Part shown: one piece after another, positions 15,246 through 24,664 of the stretch | How the letters are laid out: every line of letters starts with the position of its first letter | How positions within the stretch are numbered: position 1 is the stretch's first letter | DNA from: Chlorobiota bacterium | GTDB lineage: Bacteria > Bacteroidota > Ignavibacteria > Kapaibacteriales > NICIL-2 | Length of the DNA: 34,124 nucleotides | Reading direction: 5' to 3' | Assembly (NCBI GenBank): GCA_026416585.1 | Contig: JAOAEV010000043.1 | Location: forward strand, 1-34,124 | Notes under the pieces: model-generated | What the model saw: the letters and a program-made list of their open reading frames with translations, nothing else | Database searches by the model: none | Told to the model about the DNA's origin: nothing | Translations under genes and position numbers: made by a program

Positions 15246-16372
15246 GGCTCATCGGTAGCCAATTGCTCGATGGTTGCTGCAGGTACGGATTCAGGGAAAA
15301 TTTTCGTTAGTTCGACTTGCGAGAGTCTTCGCCAAGAACCTGGTGCAATGCCATCGTGCGTAATCGTTCCGATGCGATAGCGATCCATTGCGATTACTTC
15401 CAGGCCTGCTTCTTTGAAAATGCGGTAGAGGTCGTGCGGCGTGACTTTGGTAGCAACTACTGACAGCCATGCATAGCGCTTGGTTTTGCGTAGAAGCTCG
15501 ACACGCACCGACTCCTGATTGGCAGGATCGCGTTCTTGCAGCTCTTCTGCAATTTTTGTCAGGGTTCGCTTTGCGGGGTTTTTGTGAACCTTGATGTGGT
15601 ACTCTTTCTCCATCAAGTCGAAGAGGCTTTTGCCGGGGACACGTTGTTCTGCGTCATTGGTGACGATAACTAATCCACCGACGCTTTTTGACAGCGGACC
15701 AAGCGGAATGTACCAGCCGCGTTTTTTCATCAAGAAGTTGAACACATGGCGGCTGTTCGGCTCACGGCTACCAGCATAGTGACGCGGTTTATTGATAATG
15801 ATGTAAATGTTGCGCGGGGTATGGTGTAAAAGTAAGCCGTCCACGCGAACGGTATCGTAGAGCAATCGCACCGTATAGATCGGCTCACGAACGATTCGAT
15901 CATTGACCGTGACAACGTGTTCTTTGATCGCTTGTTTTGCGAGCTTGCGCGAGCAATACAGCAACCGCACAAGTGCACGCACAATCGTTGTCGGACGTGG
16001 CGTCAGGCGATTGCGGTCGGCTGGCTCAATAAATGGGATACGTCGGCGGAAGCGACTACGCCGGGGACGATCACGATCGGTACTGCGACCACCCCATCGA
16101 CGAGGTGTGCGTTCCCCACTGTATCGACTTCGCGACGGTTGCCACTCAGAAGATTGATGATAATCCCATGGGGGCTGTCGCCGTTGCTCTGTTGGCTCCG
16201 GCGGGAAAAACCGTCGTTGATCATCAGCCGCTGGATACGGCTCTTCCGGTTGGACTCGGAAAACCGATCGGATAATGCGGCGACGCGGCGGACGGTAGGA
16301 TTGCTGTTCGTCGGAGTCGTGATGCCCATTCGATGGCATTTCCGCGTCACTGTGCTCGTGTAAAGAATCCAT
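15206..16372 (-). CDS. RluB-family protein (S4 plus pseudouridine-synthase fold) lacking the catalytic aspartate
   Basis: The 388-residue protein has a disordered Arg/Pro-rich N-terminal extension (1-120), an S4 RNA-binding domain (about 124-185: LLYCSRKLAKQAI, VVTVNDRIV), and a RluB/E/F-type fold: NIYIIINKPRHYAGS, the motif II region GPLSKSVGGLVIVTND (225-240), EKEYHIKVHKN and a C-terminal PGSWRRLSQVEL. In active enzymes motif II reads GRLDxxTxGLLLLTND, with the Asp as nucleophile; here RLD is PLS, Ser228 in place of Asp. I checked the codons (CCG CTG TCA) and the frame is clean. It is therefore probably not a pseudouridine synthase in the usual sense but may still bind rRNA. The start at 16372 has a perfect GGAGGA ribosome site. 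Confidence 0.82.
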   Translation of the reverse strand: MDSLHEHSDAEMPSNGHHDSDEQQSYRPPRRRIIRSVFRVQPEEPYPAADDQRRFFPPEPTEQRRQPPWDYHQSSEWQPSRSRYSGERTPRRWGGRSTDRDRPRRSRFRRRIPFIEPADRNRLTPRPTTIVRALVRLLYCSRKLAKQAIKEHVVTVNDRIVREPIYTVRLLYDTVRVDGLLLHHTPRNIYIIINKPRHYAGSREPNSRHVFNFLMKKRGWYIPLGPLSKSVGGLVIVTNDAEQRVPGKSLFDLMEKEYHIKVHKNPAKRTLTKIAEELQERDPANQESVRVELLRKTKRYAWLSVVATKVTPHDLYRIFKEAGLEVIAMDRYRIGTITHDGIAPGSWRRLSQVELTKIFPESVPAATIEQLATDEPWHALYQRWFKST

Positions 16373-16642
16373 CGTTCCTCCAAATATCTACGTTATGCAA
16401 CATGTATAGATTCATCTGCTAGCCGGGGCGAACCCACGTGCCCCCGTCACACTGAGGCAGTACATGCGGCGAACACCCGTTTGCTCGACATTGTCACTTC
16501 CACAAAGAGCCACGATGACAGCGACAGGTATTCCCTTGTATCGGCACTCGTTGTGGTAGATCTCTGCATTGTGATTATTGCACTGGGAGCGTCGTGCTCG
16601 CTGATGCCTCCATTTGCTGCAATCAACGATTGTGCCACCCGA
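16373..16642. other. 270-base non-coding gap between accA and the RluB-like gene
   Basis: This is the longest stretch without a gene in a very compact window. On the minus strand it ends with a perfect Shine-Dalgarno (GGAGGA, 16381 to 16376) for the RluB-like gene and a possible -10 TATACA (16408 to 16403). A GC-rich stem of five bases (CGGGG/CCCCG) with a 13-base loop lies at about 16424-16446 and has no T-run after it. I see no convincing open frame with a ribosome site and no tRNA cloverleaf. It could hold the accA transcript end, the RluB promoter, or a small RNA. Confidence 0.5.
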
Positions 16643-17605
16643 TTATTGTTGCGTTGTAACCTCTTCCCACACGCCCATACGAGCAAATTTCTCATGCCGT
16701 CGGCGCACCAATTCTTCTGGTGAAAGTGCGCGCAGTAGCGGTAGCTCTTCGAGCAACGTTTGTCGAAGCGTGCGGAACATCATCTCGGGATCGCGGTGTG
16801 CACCACCGATCGGCTCAGACACAACCCGATCAATAATACCATGACGCAGCAAATCATGTGCACAAAGTTGGAGCGCTTCAGCTGCTTGCTCTTTGTAGTC
16901 CCAACTGCGCCAAAGAATCGAGGAACACGACTCCGGCGCGATCACTGAATACCAGGCATTTTCGAGCATCAAAATTCGATCGCCGACACCGATGCCCAAT
17001 GCACCACCCGATGCTCCTTCGCCGATGATGACGACGATTATTGGAACGCGCAGGCTCGCCATCACAAACAAATTCCGTGCAATCGCTTCTGCTTGTCCAC
17101 GTTCTTCAGCTTCGATTCCTGGGAATGCACCCGGAGTGTCGAGGAACGTCACAACAGGACGGCCGAACTTTTCGGCCAGCTCGAACACACGCCGTGCCTT
17201 GCGATATCCTTCCGGATTGGGCATACCAAAGTTTCGGAGCAAATTTGTTTTTGTATCACGACCTTTTTGATGACCGACGACAATGACTTTGTGCTCGCCG
17301 ATACGTGCCAAGCCACTAACAATTGCCGGATCGTCCCGATAGCATCGGTCCCCGTGCAGCTCGATGAACTCGTCGAACGAGTGTGCCAGATAATCAAGCG
17401 TGTACGGACGTTCGGGATGCCGCGCCAGCTGTACGCGCTGCCACCGAGTCAGCTTGGAATAAATCTCCACGCGCAATTCCTCGATGCGTCGCTCCAAGTC
17501 AGCGATCTGCTCGTCGAGATCGAGCGTGCCCGCCAGTGACTTCATTTCAGCAACTTTCTTTTCCAGCTCGAGGATCGGTTTTTCGAAATCAAGAATGTAA
17601 CTCAT
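16643..17605 (-). CDS. accA: Acetyl-CoA carboxylase carboxyltransferase subunit alpha
   Basis: The 320-residue protein matches AccA along its full length: an N-terminal coiled segment ([17 protein letters not shown]), [85 protein letters not shown] and [14 protein letters not shown]. With AccD it transfers the carboxyl group from biotin to acetyl-CoA to form malonyl-CoA, the first step of fatty-acid synthesis. AccB, AccC and AccD are not in the window. The ATG at 17605 forms an ATGA overlap with the end of the glycosyltransferase fusion gene, making accA the last gene of a long envelope operon and possibly tying lipid supply to surface-sugar synthesis. Confidence 0.97.
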   Translation of the reverse strand: MSYILDFEKPILELEKKVAEMKSLAGTLDLDEQIADLERRIEELRVEIYSKLTRWQRVQLARHPERPYTLDYLAHSFDEFIELHGDRCYRDDPAIVSGLARIGEHKVIVVGHQKGRDTKTNLLRNFGMPNPEGYRKARRVFELAEKFGRPVVTFLDTPGAFPGIEAEERGQAEAIARNLFVMASLRVPIIVVIIGEGASGGALGIGVGDRILMLENAWYSVIAPESCSSILWRSWDYKEQAAEALQLCAHDLLRHGIIDRVVSEPIGGAHRDPEMMFRTLRQTLLEELPLLRALSPEELVRRRHEKFARMGVWEEVTTQQ

Positions 17606-19551
17606 CGCTCGAGTGTGCGACGGTGAATACTACGAACAAGAATTTCCAGGTCGAGTGACGGACTGTACTCCGTCACATAATACTCGTTGAGCCGCTCAAT
17701 AAGGGCATCGGTGCGGAGCTGTTCAGGAACAAGCATTGGTAAACTGACAAGCCCTTCCCGAATGCCGGCATAGTGCGAATTACCACTTGGATGCAATCCA
17801 ACAATCGTTCGCCGTCCGACCAGGACGCTCCACCACCGTTTCAACCATGCTTGAATGGAACGCCGCTTCAAAATTAGCACTACCCATCCAAGGAGCAGTA
17901 CCACAATCGCCACAAGCAGATCGGTCAGACGTTTGAGCAACCGATAACGCAGCCGAAGCAATGGTGGCAATTCCAGACGGCGAGCCCCAACATCAGCAAT
18001 GATTCGTTGGGCATGCAGTTCAACATCGTCGTAGGCGAAAAAGAACCGAACGCGGCGCGGCGCTAATGCCGCAAGCGTCCCAATAACATCGCTGCGCGGA
18101 ATGGTGCGATCAGTGATGATGACCTCCGAAACAGCATGCTGTTCAACAAGGCGCTCGATGTAGCCCCAATGCCCGACGATCGGAAAACCGGCGAAGGTTT
18201 CGTCAGTTGTCGGTTCAACGGCAACAATACCGACCACTGCAATTGGTGCACCATGCAACGCCATGGCGTGGAGAATCTCGCTGGCGGCATCTGTGGTACC
18301 GACTACCAATACTCGGCGTTGCGTGCTCTGCGCATACCCGCGCTGACGATATCGCAGCACAAAACGCACTGTCCCTGATCCAATCATCGATAAGCCAACT
18401 GTCATGAGCACCACCCCACGACTGAAGGCGTATTCCTTCCAGTAGTAGGTCAGCGACGACAGCACAAAAAACGCTGCCATGTACCCCATCACAACGTTGC
18501 GAACACGGTAGCTGAACTCAAAATACTCACCGACGGCGATCATACAGACGATCACCACGGCGCTGAGCACAACGAAGACTATCGGGTACGCATACGATTG
18601 AAACCCAAACGGCTCACCGAAACGAATTGTCGTTGCTATAAGCAACATCGCATTTGCGAGGGCGACATCAGCAAGCAACAGTAGCATGCCTTGGCGGTAC
18701 TGCGCCAGATGGGCGATCAACTCCCGCACGCGAATTGCAAACTGCAACAGCAGCAAGAACCAGCGTTTCGACCCATAATGTTTACGCGCGAACGTAACCA
18801 TTGCCTCGTAGAAAACGCGCACATCATTGATACGGCTGCGGCGCGTGCTCTCACCCTTGAAGTGTACGATGCTGCTCATCGGCACATAGGCTGTACGGTA
18901 CCCTGCCTTCGCCATGCGATAGCACAAGTCTAAATCTTCGCCGTACATGAAGTAGTCGGGATCGAAGCCGCCAATAGCTCGCAGCTGCTCTGTCCGACAA
19001 AACATGAATGCACCAATCACTGCATCCACGTAATACGTCTCGTCCGGACTGCGGAAGGATTGGTTGTACTGCGCAAAAAGCGGCGAACGTGGAAAGAGTG
19101 TCTGCAATCCAAACAGCTTGGAAAATGCCGCCCACGGTGTCGGGAATCCACGGCGACACTGCTCTTGAAATGTCCCATCAGCGTTGAGCACTTTGCACCC
19201 ACAGATACCGACCTCAGGATGTGTATCCATGTAGCGCATCATCGCTTCAATGGTGTCTTCGGATAGGATTGTGTCTGGGTTGAGAATCAGCGTATAGCGA
19301 CCGCGTGCTTGCTCGATGCCGAGGTTATTGGCGCGTCCGAAACCGATGTTGTCACGCAGCGCAATGAACTCTACCCATCGGAACTGGGGCAGTAACTGCT
19401 CGATGGTACCATCGTGCGATGCATTGTCCACGACAATAACTTGTAGGGAGTGTTTGCAGCGCACGCGTTCGATAGACTCGAGGCATTGCCGCACGTACTG
19501 CCGCACGTTGTAGCTGACGATAACGATCGTCACATCCACTGGTTGCTCCAT
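17602..19551 (-). CDS. GT2 glycosyltransferase fused to a degenerate phosphoglycosyltransferase
   Basis: The 649-residue protein has three parts. Residues 1-270 are a rhamnosyltransferase-like GT2 domain ([26 protein letters not shown] and the ED motif [11 protein letters not shown]). Residues about 285-400 hold four membrane segments, and 412-514 hold a Rossmann-like domain ([16 protein letters not shown]) as in the N-terminal half of WbaP-type enzymes. The C-terminus keeps the ends of the sugar-transferase domain ([41 protein letters not shown]) but lacks the lipid-facing segment, KFRSM and the catalytic Asp-Glu pair. The GT2 half looks active; the transferase half looks like a pseudo-enzyme or scaffold. 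ATG 19551 makes a TGATG overlap with the DPM1-like gene and has GGGAAAG upstream; ATG 19599 would add 16 residues. Confidence 0.85.
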   Translation of the reverse strand: MEQPVDVTIVIVSYNVRQYVRQCLESIERVRCKHSLQVIVVDNASHDGTIEQLLPQFRWVEFIALRDNIGFGRANNLGIEQARGRYTLILNPDTILSEDTIEAMMRYMDTHPEVGICGCKVLNADGTFQEQCRRGFPTPWAAFSKLFGLQTLFPRSPLFAQYNQSFRSPDETYYVDAVIGAFMFCRTEQLRAIGGFDPDYFMYGEDLDLCYRMAKAGYRTAYVPMSSIVHFKGESTRRSRINDVRVFYEAMVTFARKHYGSKRWFLLLLQFAIRVRELIAHLAQYRQGMLLLLADVALANAMLLIATTIRFGEPFGFQSYAYPIVFVVLSAVVIVCMIAVGEYFEFSYRVRNVVMGYMAAFFVLSSLTYYWKEYAFSRGVVLMTVGLSMIGSGTVRFVLRYRQRGYAQSTQRRVLVVGTTDAASEILHAMALHGAPIAVVGIVAVEPTTDETFAGFPIVGHWGYIERLVEQHAVSEVIITDRTIPRSDVIGTLAALAPRRVRFFFAYDDVELHAQRIIADVGARRLELPPLLRLRYRLLKRLTDLLVAIVVLLLGWVVLILKRRSIQAWLKRWWSVLVGRRTIVGLHPSGNSHYAGIREGLVSLPMLVPEQLRTDALIERLNEYYVTEYSPSLDLEILVRSIHRRTLER

Positions 19552-20267
19552 CACAGCTTTCCCATCAGCGCCAGCAGTTTGAGTTTCCAAACAATCCATG
19601 CTGCTTCGTACACAATAGAGCGACTCATTTTCGAGACGCCATCAGTGCGGTCAACAAATACGATACTAACCTCCTCGATACGCGCGCCGTGTCGCCACGC
19701 CCGAAAGTTCATTTCGATTTGGAATGCATACCCGTTGGAGTGAATGGCACGGAGATCAATCCGACGGAGTACATCAGCACGAAATGCCTTAAATCCGCCC
19801 GTGGCATCTTTGACAGGCATCCCTGTGATCAAACGCGTGTAAAGATTGGCTGCGTAGCTCAGCAGCAGGCGGCTCATGGGCCAATTGACCACATTGACAC
19901 CGCTGACGTACCGTGAACCAATCGCAACGTCACAACCATCGAGTGCTGCTATCAAGCGCGGTAGATCGTCAGGATTATGGGAAAAATCTGCGTCCATTTG
20001 GCAAATGATTTCGTAGCCGCGCTCAAGTGCCCAAGAAAAACCGTGGCAATATGCCGTCCCCAGTCCCATCTTCCCGGCTCGTTCGAGCAGCGCTACACGA
20101 CGATCTTCTGCCGCAATCGTTCGCACAGCATCAGCGGTGCCATCGGGAGAATTATCGTCAACAACCAGCACGTCTATTTCCGGTAGCACCCGATGAATCG
20201 CTTCGATGAGCCGAACGATGTTACCGCGTTCGTTGTAAGTGGGAATAACGACGAGAATGCGCTGCAT
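19551..20267 (-). CDS. DPM1-like polyprenyl-phosphate sugar synthase (GT2)
   Basis: The 238-residue protein has the layout of polyprenol monophosphomannose synthase: ILVVIPTYNERGN at the start, VLVVDDNSPDGT, GLGTAYCHGFSWALERG, QMDADFSHNPDDLP (metal-binding DAD), VAIGSRYVSG, NWPMSRLLLSYAANLY, DATGGFKAFRADVL and NGYAFQIEMNFRAWRHG. It should move mannose or glucose from a nucleotide sugar to a polyprenyl phosphate at the inner membrane, giving a donor for periplasmic glycosyltransferases. No C-terminal membrane domain is present. I prefer ATG 20267, which starts just before ILVVIPTYN and 16 bases after the stop of the WbaP-type gene; ATG 20297 would overlap that gene. Confidence 0.92.
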   Translation of the reverse strand: MQRILVVIPTYNERGNIVRLIEAIHRVLPEIDVLVVDDNSPDGTADAVRTIAAEDRRVALLERAGKMGLGTAYCHGFSWALERGYEIICQMDADFSHNPDDLPRLIAALDGCDVAIGSRYVSGVNVVNWPMSRLLLSYAANLYTRLITGMPVKDATGGFKAFRADVLRRIDLRAIHSNGYAFQIEMNFRAWRHGARIEEVSIVFVDRTDGVSKMSRSIVYEAAWIVWKLKLLALMGKL

Positions 20268-20283
20268 GCGGCATGATTCCGTG

Positions 20284-21750
20284 TTAGGCGATTCCATGAC
20301 CTCGCAGCATCACGACAATTGTGCGAACGATGATTTCCACATCGAGCCGCAGCGACATGTTCTCGATGTAGTAAAAGTCATCCTGCAGTCGCGAGCGTAT
20401 CTCCTGGATCATATCTGGCAGAACTCGCCGTTCGCGCCGAACTTGCCACCATCCCGTTATCCCAGGTCGCACAATATGCCGGCGTGTGTAATAGGGTATC
20501 ACCTGGGCAAAGTGCTCGACTAATCCAACCTGTTCTGGACGGGGACCGACCAAACTCATATCGCCTTTGAGCACATTCCAGAACTGAGGTATTTCATCAA
20601 GGTACAGTCTGCGAATGATCGAGCCGACCTTTGTCACACGTGGGTCGTTGAGTTGCGTCCAGGTACCGTCCCATCGCCCATGAGTCATCGAGCGGAATTT
20701 GTAGAGCTTAAAGGGACGATTACCCCGTCCAACACGCCACTGTGTAAAGAGTACTGGTCCAGGTGAATCCAACTTGATGGCAACAGCAATGGCAAACCAC
20801 AACGGTATTCCAAGCAGGAGAACGCCCGCGCTGACAACAATGTCCAGCGTACGTTTGACAACCGCCTGCCATGGCGCCAGCAGGCTTGGGGAAATTTCAA
20901 TGAGCGGTACTCCATAGAGCGACAGCGCACGCACCGTTCCCATAACAACCTGGTACAGATCCGGCACAATCGTCACGCTCGCACCATTGGCAGTGGCGAT
21001 GCTTGCGAGTTCAAGCATTCTCTCGTGATCGGTGTGTCGAAATGCTACAATGCACACCGCTGGCTTTGTACGTACAATCGCGTGTGCTGCCTCTGATAGC
21101 GAGCCGAGAACCGGTACGTCGCTTGGAAGGACGCTGGCACCGTCGTCAGTGATGGCGCCGACCACTGCATAACCGTAACTGGCATGACGATTCGATTGCA
21201 TGAAAAAATCTGCAAGACCTTCCGCATCGCCAATAAGCATCGTGGGGAAAACTATCACACCTTCCGACCGCAAGTGCAACTGCAACCGACGCCCACCGTA
21301 CCGCGCCACGATCACCAATACTGCCAACAGGACAGTATAGGCAACCAACTTATAGCTGAACCAACCACTCTCGAGCAACATCGCCACAAGAGGGATTGCG
21401 CCTCCCACCACCGCAACTTTGAGCACTGCGAATGCTTCCTCGAACGGAGATCGTACCAGCCAATTGCGGTATAACCCACTGAGCCAGAACAAGCCGATCC
21501 AATACACCAGCGCTGCGCCAAGCACGCTCCAAAACAATTCATGAGTCGGAACCATAAGCGGCGATTGGTGTAAGCGCAGCAGGTAGAATACTACCACCGT
21601 CACGACAATGGCGACCACGTCGGCGCCAAGCTGGAATAGCGTTGGGCTAGCTTTTGCTAAGCGCAGTTTCCAGCTGGCATCCCCTGATGCACCAATCGCC
21701 AGGGGAACGCCGACGTGACGTTGATGTACCGGCTCAGCTGTTGCCATCAT
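20284..21750 (-). CDS. WbaP-type polyprenyl glycosylphosphotransferase (initiating sugar transferase)
   Basis: The 488-residue enzyme starts surface-polysaccharide repeat units by transferring a sugar-1-phosphate to undecaprenyl phosphate. It has four N-terminal membrane segments (about 40-60, 72-92, 108-126, 133-149), a Rossmann-like domain (about 165-275) and an intact catalytic domain from about 299: VKRTLDIVVSAGVLLLG, KLDSPGPVLFTQWRVGR, KFRSM at 351-355, the Asp-Glu pair in YLDEIPQFWNVLKGDMSLVG (385-386), GPRPE near 402 and RPGITGWWQV. The sugar cannot be told from sequence. The ATG at 21750 overlaps the stop of the SLBB exporter gene (ATGA). It is the intact counterpart of the degenerate domain in the fusion protein two genes downstream. 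Confidence 0.94.
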   Translation of the reverse strand: MMATAEPVHQRHVGVPLAIGASGDASWKLRLAKASPTLFQLGADVVAIVVTVVVFYLLRLHQSPLMVPTHELFWSVLGAALVYWIGLFWLSGLYRNWLVRSPFEEAFAVLKVAVVGGAIPLVAMLLESGWFSYKLVAYTVLLAVLVIVARYGGRRLQLHLRSEGVIVFPTMLIGDAEGLADFFMQSNRHASYGYAVVGAITDDGASVLPSDVPVLGSLSEAAHAIVRTKPAVCIVAFRHTDHERMLELASIATANGASVTIVPDLYQVVMGTVRALSLYGVPLIEISPSLLAPWQAVVKRTLDIVVSAGVLLLGIPLWFAIAVAIKLDSPGPVLFTQWRVGRGNRPFKLYKFRSMTHGRWDGTWTQLNDPRVTKVGSIIRRLYLDEIPQFWNVLKGDMSLVGPRPEQVGLVEHFAQVIPYYTRRHIVRPGITGWWQVRRERRVLPDMIQEIRSRLQDDFYYIENMSLRLDVEIIVRTIVVMLRGHGIA

Positions 21751-23486
21751 CGTGTCCGAAGAAAATTGATCAGCGATATGATGGAGAACACTAATCCCGA
21801 TAGCCCACCAGCAATACCAATGTAAGCGCTCAGTCGCTGGATTTGCGTACCGATCGGTTCATCAGGCGGATGTGGCACATAAATGCGGTCACCCGCCTCG
21901 ACAACCGTTTCATCAAGCGGCATCCAGACCCCACTACGCCCCTTGATGACACGCTCACGTCCACGGTCAGCAAGTTCCGTTCGTCCCCCAGCGCACGCGA
22001 TATAATACTCTGCGTCCTTACCAGGGCTGTACTCGACAAATCCTGCTTTATTGACCTGCCCATAGACCAGCACTGTTCGTGGAGTTGGAGGGACGACAAT
22101 CACATCGCCATCGGCAAGCGCAACGTTGTCTTGTTCACTGCCACCCATAAAGCACGCAAAGAAATCACATGCTACTGTCGGTCGGCGTGCTATCTCGTCA
22201 ATAAAAAAGCGCAGCGTATCTTCGATGATCAAGTTCGTGTACTGCAGGCGGCGTAGTCGCTCGATGTGTGGGTTGATCGGCAGAATTGTGTTTTCGGTGC
22301 TTTCGCCGGTAGGACGACGGAGAATGTACGCCAAATGCAACGCTGCACGATTGGTAAATCCACCCGCCTCGTCGATGATCTCCCGCAGGCGGGTCCCCCA
22401 CTGCACGATTGGATACGCACCGGGGCGCTGAACTTCGCCGACAATCCGCACACTACCAGTCGAGGTTGGCTCCGGTCGGATGCGCTCGACAAGCACAGCA
22501 GCACCTGGTTGCAATGCGATGTCCTCTGAAAGCAAATTCAATTGTGCATCGGCACGGACGGGAATGCGCTCACCACCTTGCACCAGCCAAATGGCACCGC
22601 TTTCGGGTAGCAGTGCACCTCCAAGCTTGAGCAAAAAAGAAAGCCGATCACCCTGACGGTACACCGTCGTGCGTGGTCGTGCAACCGCACCCTGAATGGT
22701 AAGGCGTGGCTGCTCCACCACCGGCTCGCGTGGAACGAATACAACATCGCCCTCACGCAGATACGGATTAGCAGAACTCTCCGGTTGTAGCAGCGCTTGC
22801 TCGCCATCAACGACGGTCGTCGTGGCGTCGCTATGACGCACCAATAGCGAGCGCAGCGATGACGGAGGAAGAAATTCGTAGTCACGCCAAAGCAATTGTT
22901 CCTCATGCCTCAAATCAGCAATTTGTCCAAAGGCACGCTGGACTGCTCGCTGCACCTCTGGCTCCGTCCGTTGCTGGGTGCTACCTTGCATTGCGAGCCG
23001 CAGTAATGTCAAGAGCCGCACCGATGCCGGCACAGAATAAACGCCGGGGAAGAGTACATTGCCCTGCACCGTCACGTACACTGTTCGTGTGCGGCGCAAG
23101 CCGATATACACCGGTATATTCGGCGTGCGCTGGCGATAGAGGGCAACAACCGTGTCGCGTAGCTGCCGAAGCGTCATGCCGCGGGCAGAGATCATCCCGA
23201 TTCGCGGTACGATTACCATGTTCTCTGGCGTTACCGTAACGTACTCCTCTTGTGCAAGAGCATCGAGTTTTTGAACCACGAGCACATCACCCGGACCCAC
23301 CTGATACTGCTCTGCATCAACGACGTTATCGGCGGGTGTTTGCTCGCCGCGTACAGAAGGATCTTGTTGCTGCCGGAGAAGCTGCTGCTGCGGCACAGTC
23401 AGTTCGCTCGGGGGAAATCCCGCTACTTGTGCCAATAGAACCGTCGTCACGGTTGTAGCGAGGGTAATAACCGACAGTGTTTTCAC
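21747..23486 (-). CDS. SLBB-domain polysaccharide export protein (Wza-like)
   Basis: The 579-residue protein has a signal peptide (VKTLSVITLATTVTTVLLAQ), a polysaccharide-export domain (YQVGPGDVLVVQKLDAL to VYIGLRRTRTVYVTVQGNV, about 62-150), several SLBB repeats (GAVARPRTTVYRQGDRLS, GEVQRPGAYPIVQWGTRL, GQVNKAGFVEYSPGKDAEY), and a C-terminal hydrophobic helix (AYIGIAGGLSGLVFSIISLI). It should form the periplasmic/outer-membrane conduit for capsule or exopolysaccharide. I chose the GTG at 23486 because it gives a normal signal peptide, but it has no ribosome site; an ATG at 23543 overlaps the wecB stop (ATGA) and would add 19 residues. No Wzc-type kinase, Wzx or Wzy is in the window. Confidence 0.9.
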   Translation of the reverse strand: MKTLSVITLATTVTTVLLAQVAGFPPSELTVPQQQLLRQQQDPSVRGEQTPADNVVDAEQYQVGPGDVLVVQKLDALAQEEYVTVTPENMVIVPRIGMISARGMTLRQLRDTVVALYRQRTPNIPVYIGLRRTRTVYVTVQGNVLFPGVYSVPASVRLLTLLRLAMQGSTQQRTEPEVQRAVQRAFGQIADLRHEEQLLWRDYEFLPPSSLRSLLVRHSDATTTVVDGEQALLQPESSANPYLREGDVVFVPREPVVEQPRLTIQGAVARPRTTVYRQGDRLSFLLKLGGALLPESGAIWLVQGGERIPVRADAQLNLLSEDIALQPGAAVLVERIRPEPTSTGSVRIVGEVQRPGAYPIVQWGTRLREIIDEAGGFTNRAALHLAYILRRPTGESTENTILPINPHIERLRRLQYTNLIIEDTLRFFIDEIARRPTVACDFFACFMGGSEQDNVALADGDVIVVPPTPRTVLVYGQVNKAGFVEYSPGKDAEYYIACAGGRTELADRGRERVIKGRSGVWMPLDETVVEAGDRIYVPHPPDEPIGTQIQRLSAYIGIAGGLSGLVFSIISLINFLRTR

Positions 23487-23539
23487 GCAAAACGGTATTG
23501 GGTGATACAACGAACTGGGCACACAAAAATACCCGATCC

Positions 23540-24664
23540 TCATCGGCGGCACACGCCAACCGAGAGGATTTGTTCGGCGATAATCGTTGCGATGCGCTCA
23601 GCAGCCCGACCATCCCACAGAGGTGGAATGAATCGCCTCTGCGGGGGCGCATCAAGCACCCGCTCAATCGCTGCAACAATGCGCTCGTGCTCCGGAGGTA
23701 CCAGAACGTTCGTTCCACATTCAATTGTCACCGGACGCTCAGTTGTAGTCCGCAGTGTGATGCACGGGACACCAAGAACAGCAGTTTCTTCTTGGATGCC
23801 GCCGGAATCAGTCAGCACGAGTGCCGCGCCGCGGACAAGTGCAACAAAGCGAACGTACCGCTGCGGTTCGAGCAACAGCATTCGCGGACAGCGTTCGACT
23901 ACATGCTGCAACCCGAATTGCTGGATGTTTTGCCGTGTCCGCGGATGGAGTGGAAAGACCACCGGCATACGAGTAGAAAGTTCAGATAGCACACCGAGCA
24001 ACATCGAAAGCTGGACCGGATTGTCTACGTTACTCGGGCGATGGAGCGTTACTACTGCGTAACGTCCGTGCTCAAGACCTAACTCGTGCACGATCGTGCA
24101 CTGCTCAATATGCGGCAGTGCTGCCAGAAGCGAATCAATCATGGTGTTACCCACCAAGAACACTTGCTCCGATGGCACACCTTCTCGCATGAGATTTTCG
24201 ACACCGCTTTGTTCGGTGCAGAAGTGCCAATCGCATATGGCATCGGTTGCAATGCGGTTGATTTCCTCCGGCATCGTGCGATCGAAGCTGCGCAAGCCTG
24301 CTTCGATATGCGCAGTGGGGATACCATGCTTAACCGCAACTAACGTGCACGCGATTGTCGAGTTGACATCACCGACGACGATCACCAGGTCTGGTTCCCA
24401 TTGGTCACAGACAGGTTCGAAGGCAAGCATGATACGTGCGGTCTGCTCTGCGTGCGAGCCACTACCGACGCCCAAGTAGAACCGTGGCTGTGGAAGCTGA
24501 AGATCCTCAAAAAACGCCTGACTCATTGCGTAGTCGTAGTGCTGCCCCGTATGACAAATGACGTGCTCGATGCAATCGGCATAGGATGCTAATGCACGAT
24601 CGAGCGGCGCAACTTTCATAAAGTTTGGTCGTGCCCCAACGACCGATAGAATGCGGCGTTTCAT
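23540..24664 (-). CDS. wecB: UDP-N-acetylglucosamine 2-epimerase (non-hydrolysing)
   Basis: The 374-residue enzyme interconverts UDP-GlcNAc and UDP-ManNAc, a precursor for surface polysaccharides. Family motifs are VVGARPNFMKVAPL at the N-terminus, CHTGQHYDYAMSQAFF, VVGDVNST, AHIEAGLRSFDRTMPEEINR, VGNTMIDSL, VTLHRPSNVD, PLHPRTRQN and TDSGGIQEE. Length and order are normal. The ATG at 24664 has a strong ribosome site (GGGGAGAG) and an ATGA overlap with the small barrel-like gene before it; the ATG 12 bases further upstream lies within that site and is less likely. It is followed by the SLBB exporter and the initiating transferase, so its UDP-ManNAc probably feeds the same polymer. No wecC-like dehydrogenase is nearby. 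Confidence 0.96.
   Translation of the reverse strand: MKRRILSVVGARPNFMKVAPLDRALASYADCIEHVICHTGQHYDYAMSQAFFEDLQLPQPRFYLGVGSGSHAEQTARIMLAFEPVCDQWEPDLVIVVGDVNSTIACTLVAVKHGIPTAHIEAGLRSFDRTMPEEINRIATDAICDWHFCTEQSGVENLMREGVPSEQVFLVGNTMIDSLLAALPHIEQCTIVHELGLEHGRYAVVTLHRPSNVDNPVQLSMLLGVLSELSTRMPVVFPLHPRTRQNIQQFGLQHVVERCPRMLLLEPQRYVRFVALVRGAALVLTDSGGIQEETAVLGVPCITLRTTTERPVTIECGTNVLVPPEHERIVAAIERVLDAPPQRRFIPPLWDGRAAERIATIIAEQILSVGVCRR

Noticed and set aside
16424-16446. T-arm-like GGGTTCGCCCC on the minus strand, suggesting a tRNA
   Set aside because: No matching acceptor, D or anticodon arms could be found around it, so only the small GC stem is reported.
16447-16695. Minus-strand open frame at the end of accA and in the gap
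   Set aside because: It starts inside accA in another frame and has no ribosome site or recognisable pattern.
16481-16723. Plus-strand open frame with a membrane-like stretch (SLVSALVVVDLCIVIIALGA)
   Set aside because: It would need a TTG start without a ribosome site, its second half is antisense to accA, and no homologue is recognised.
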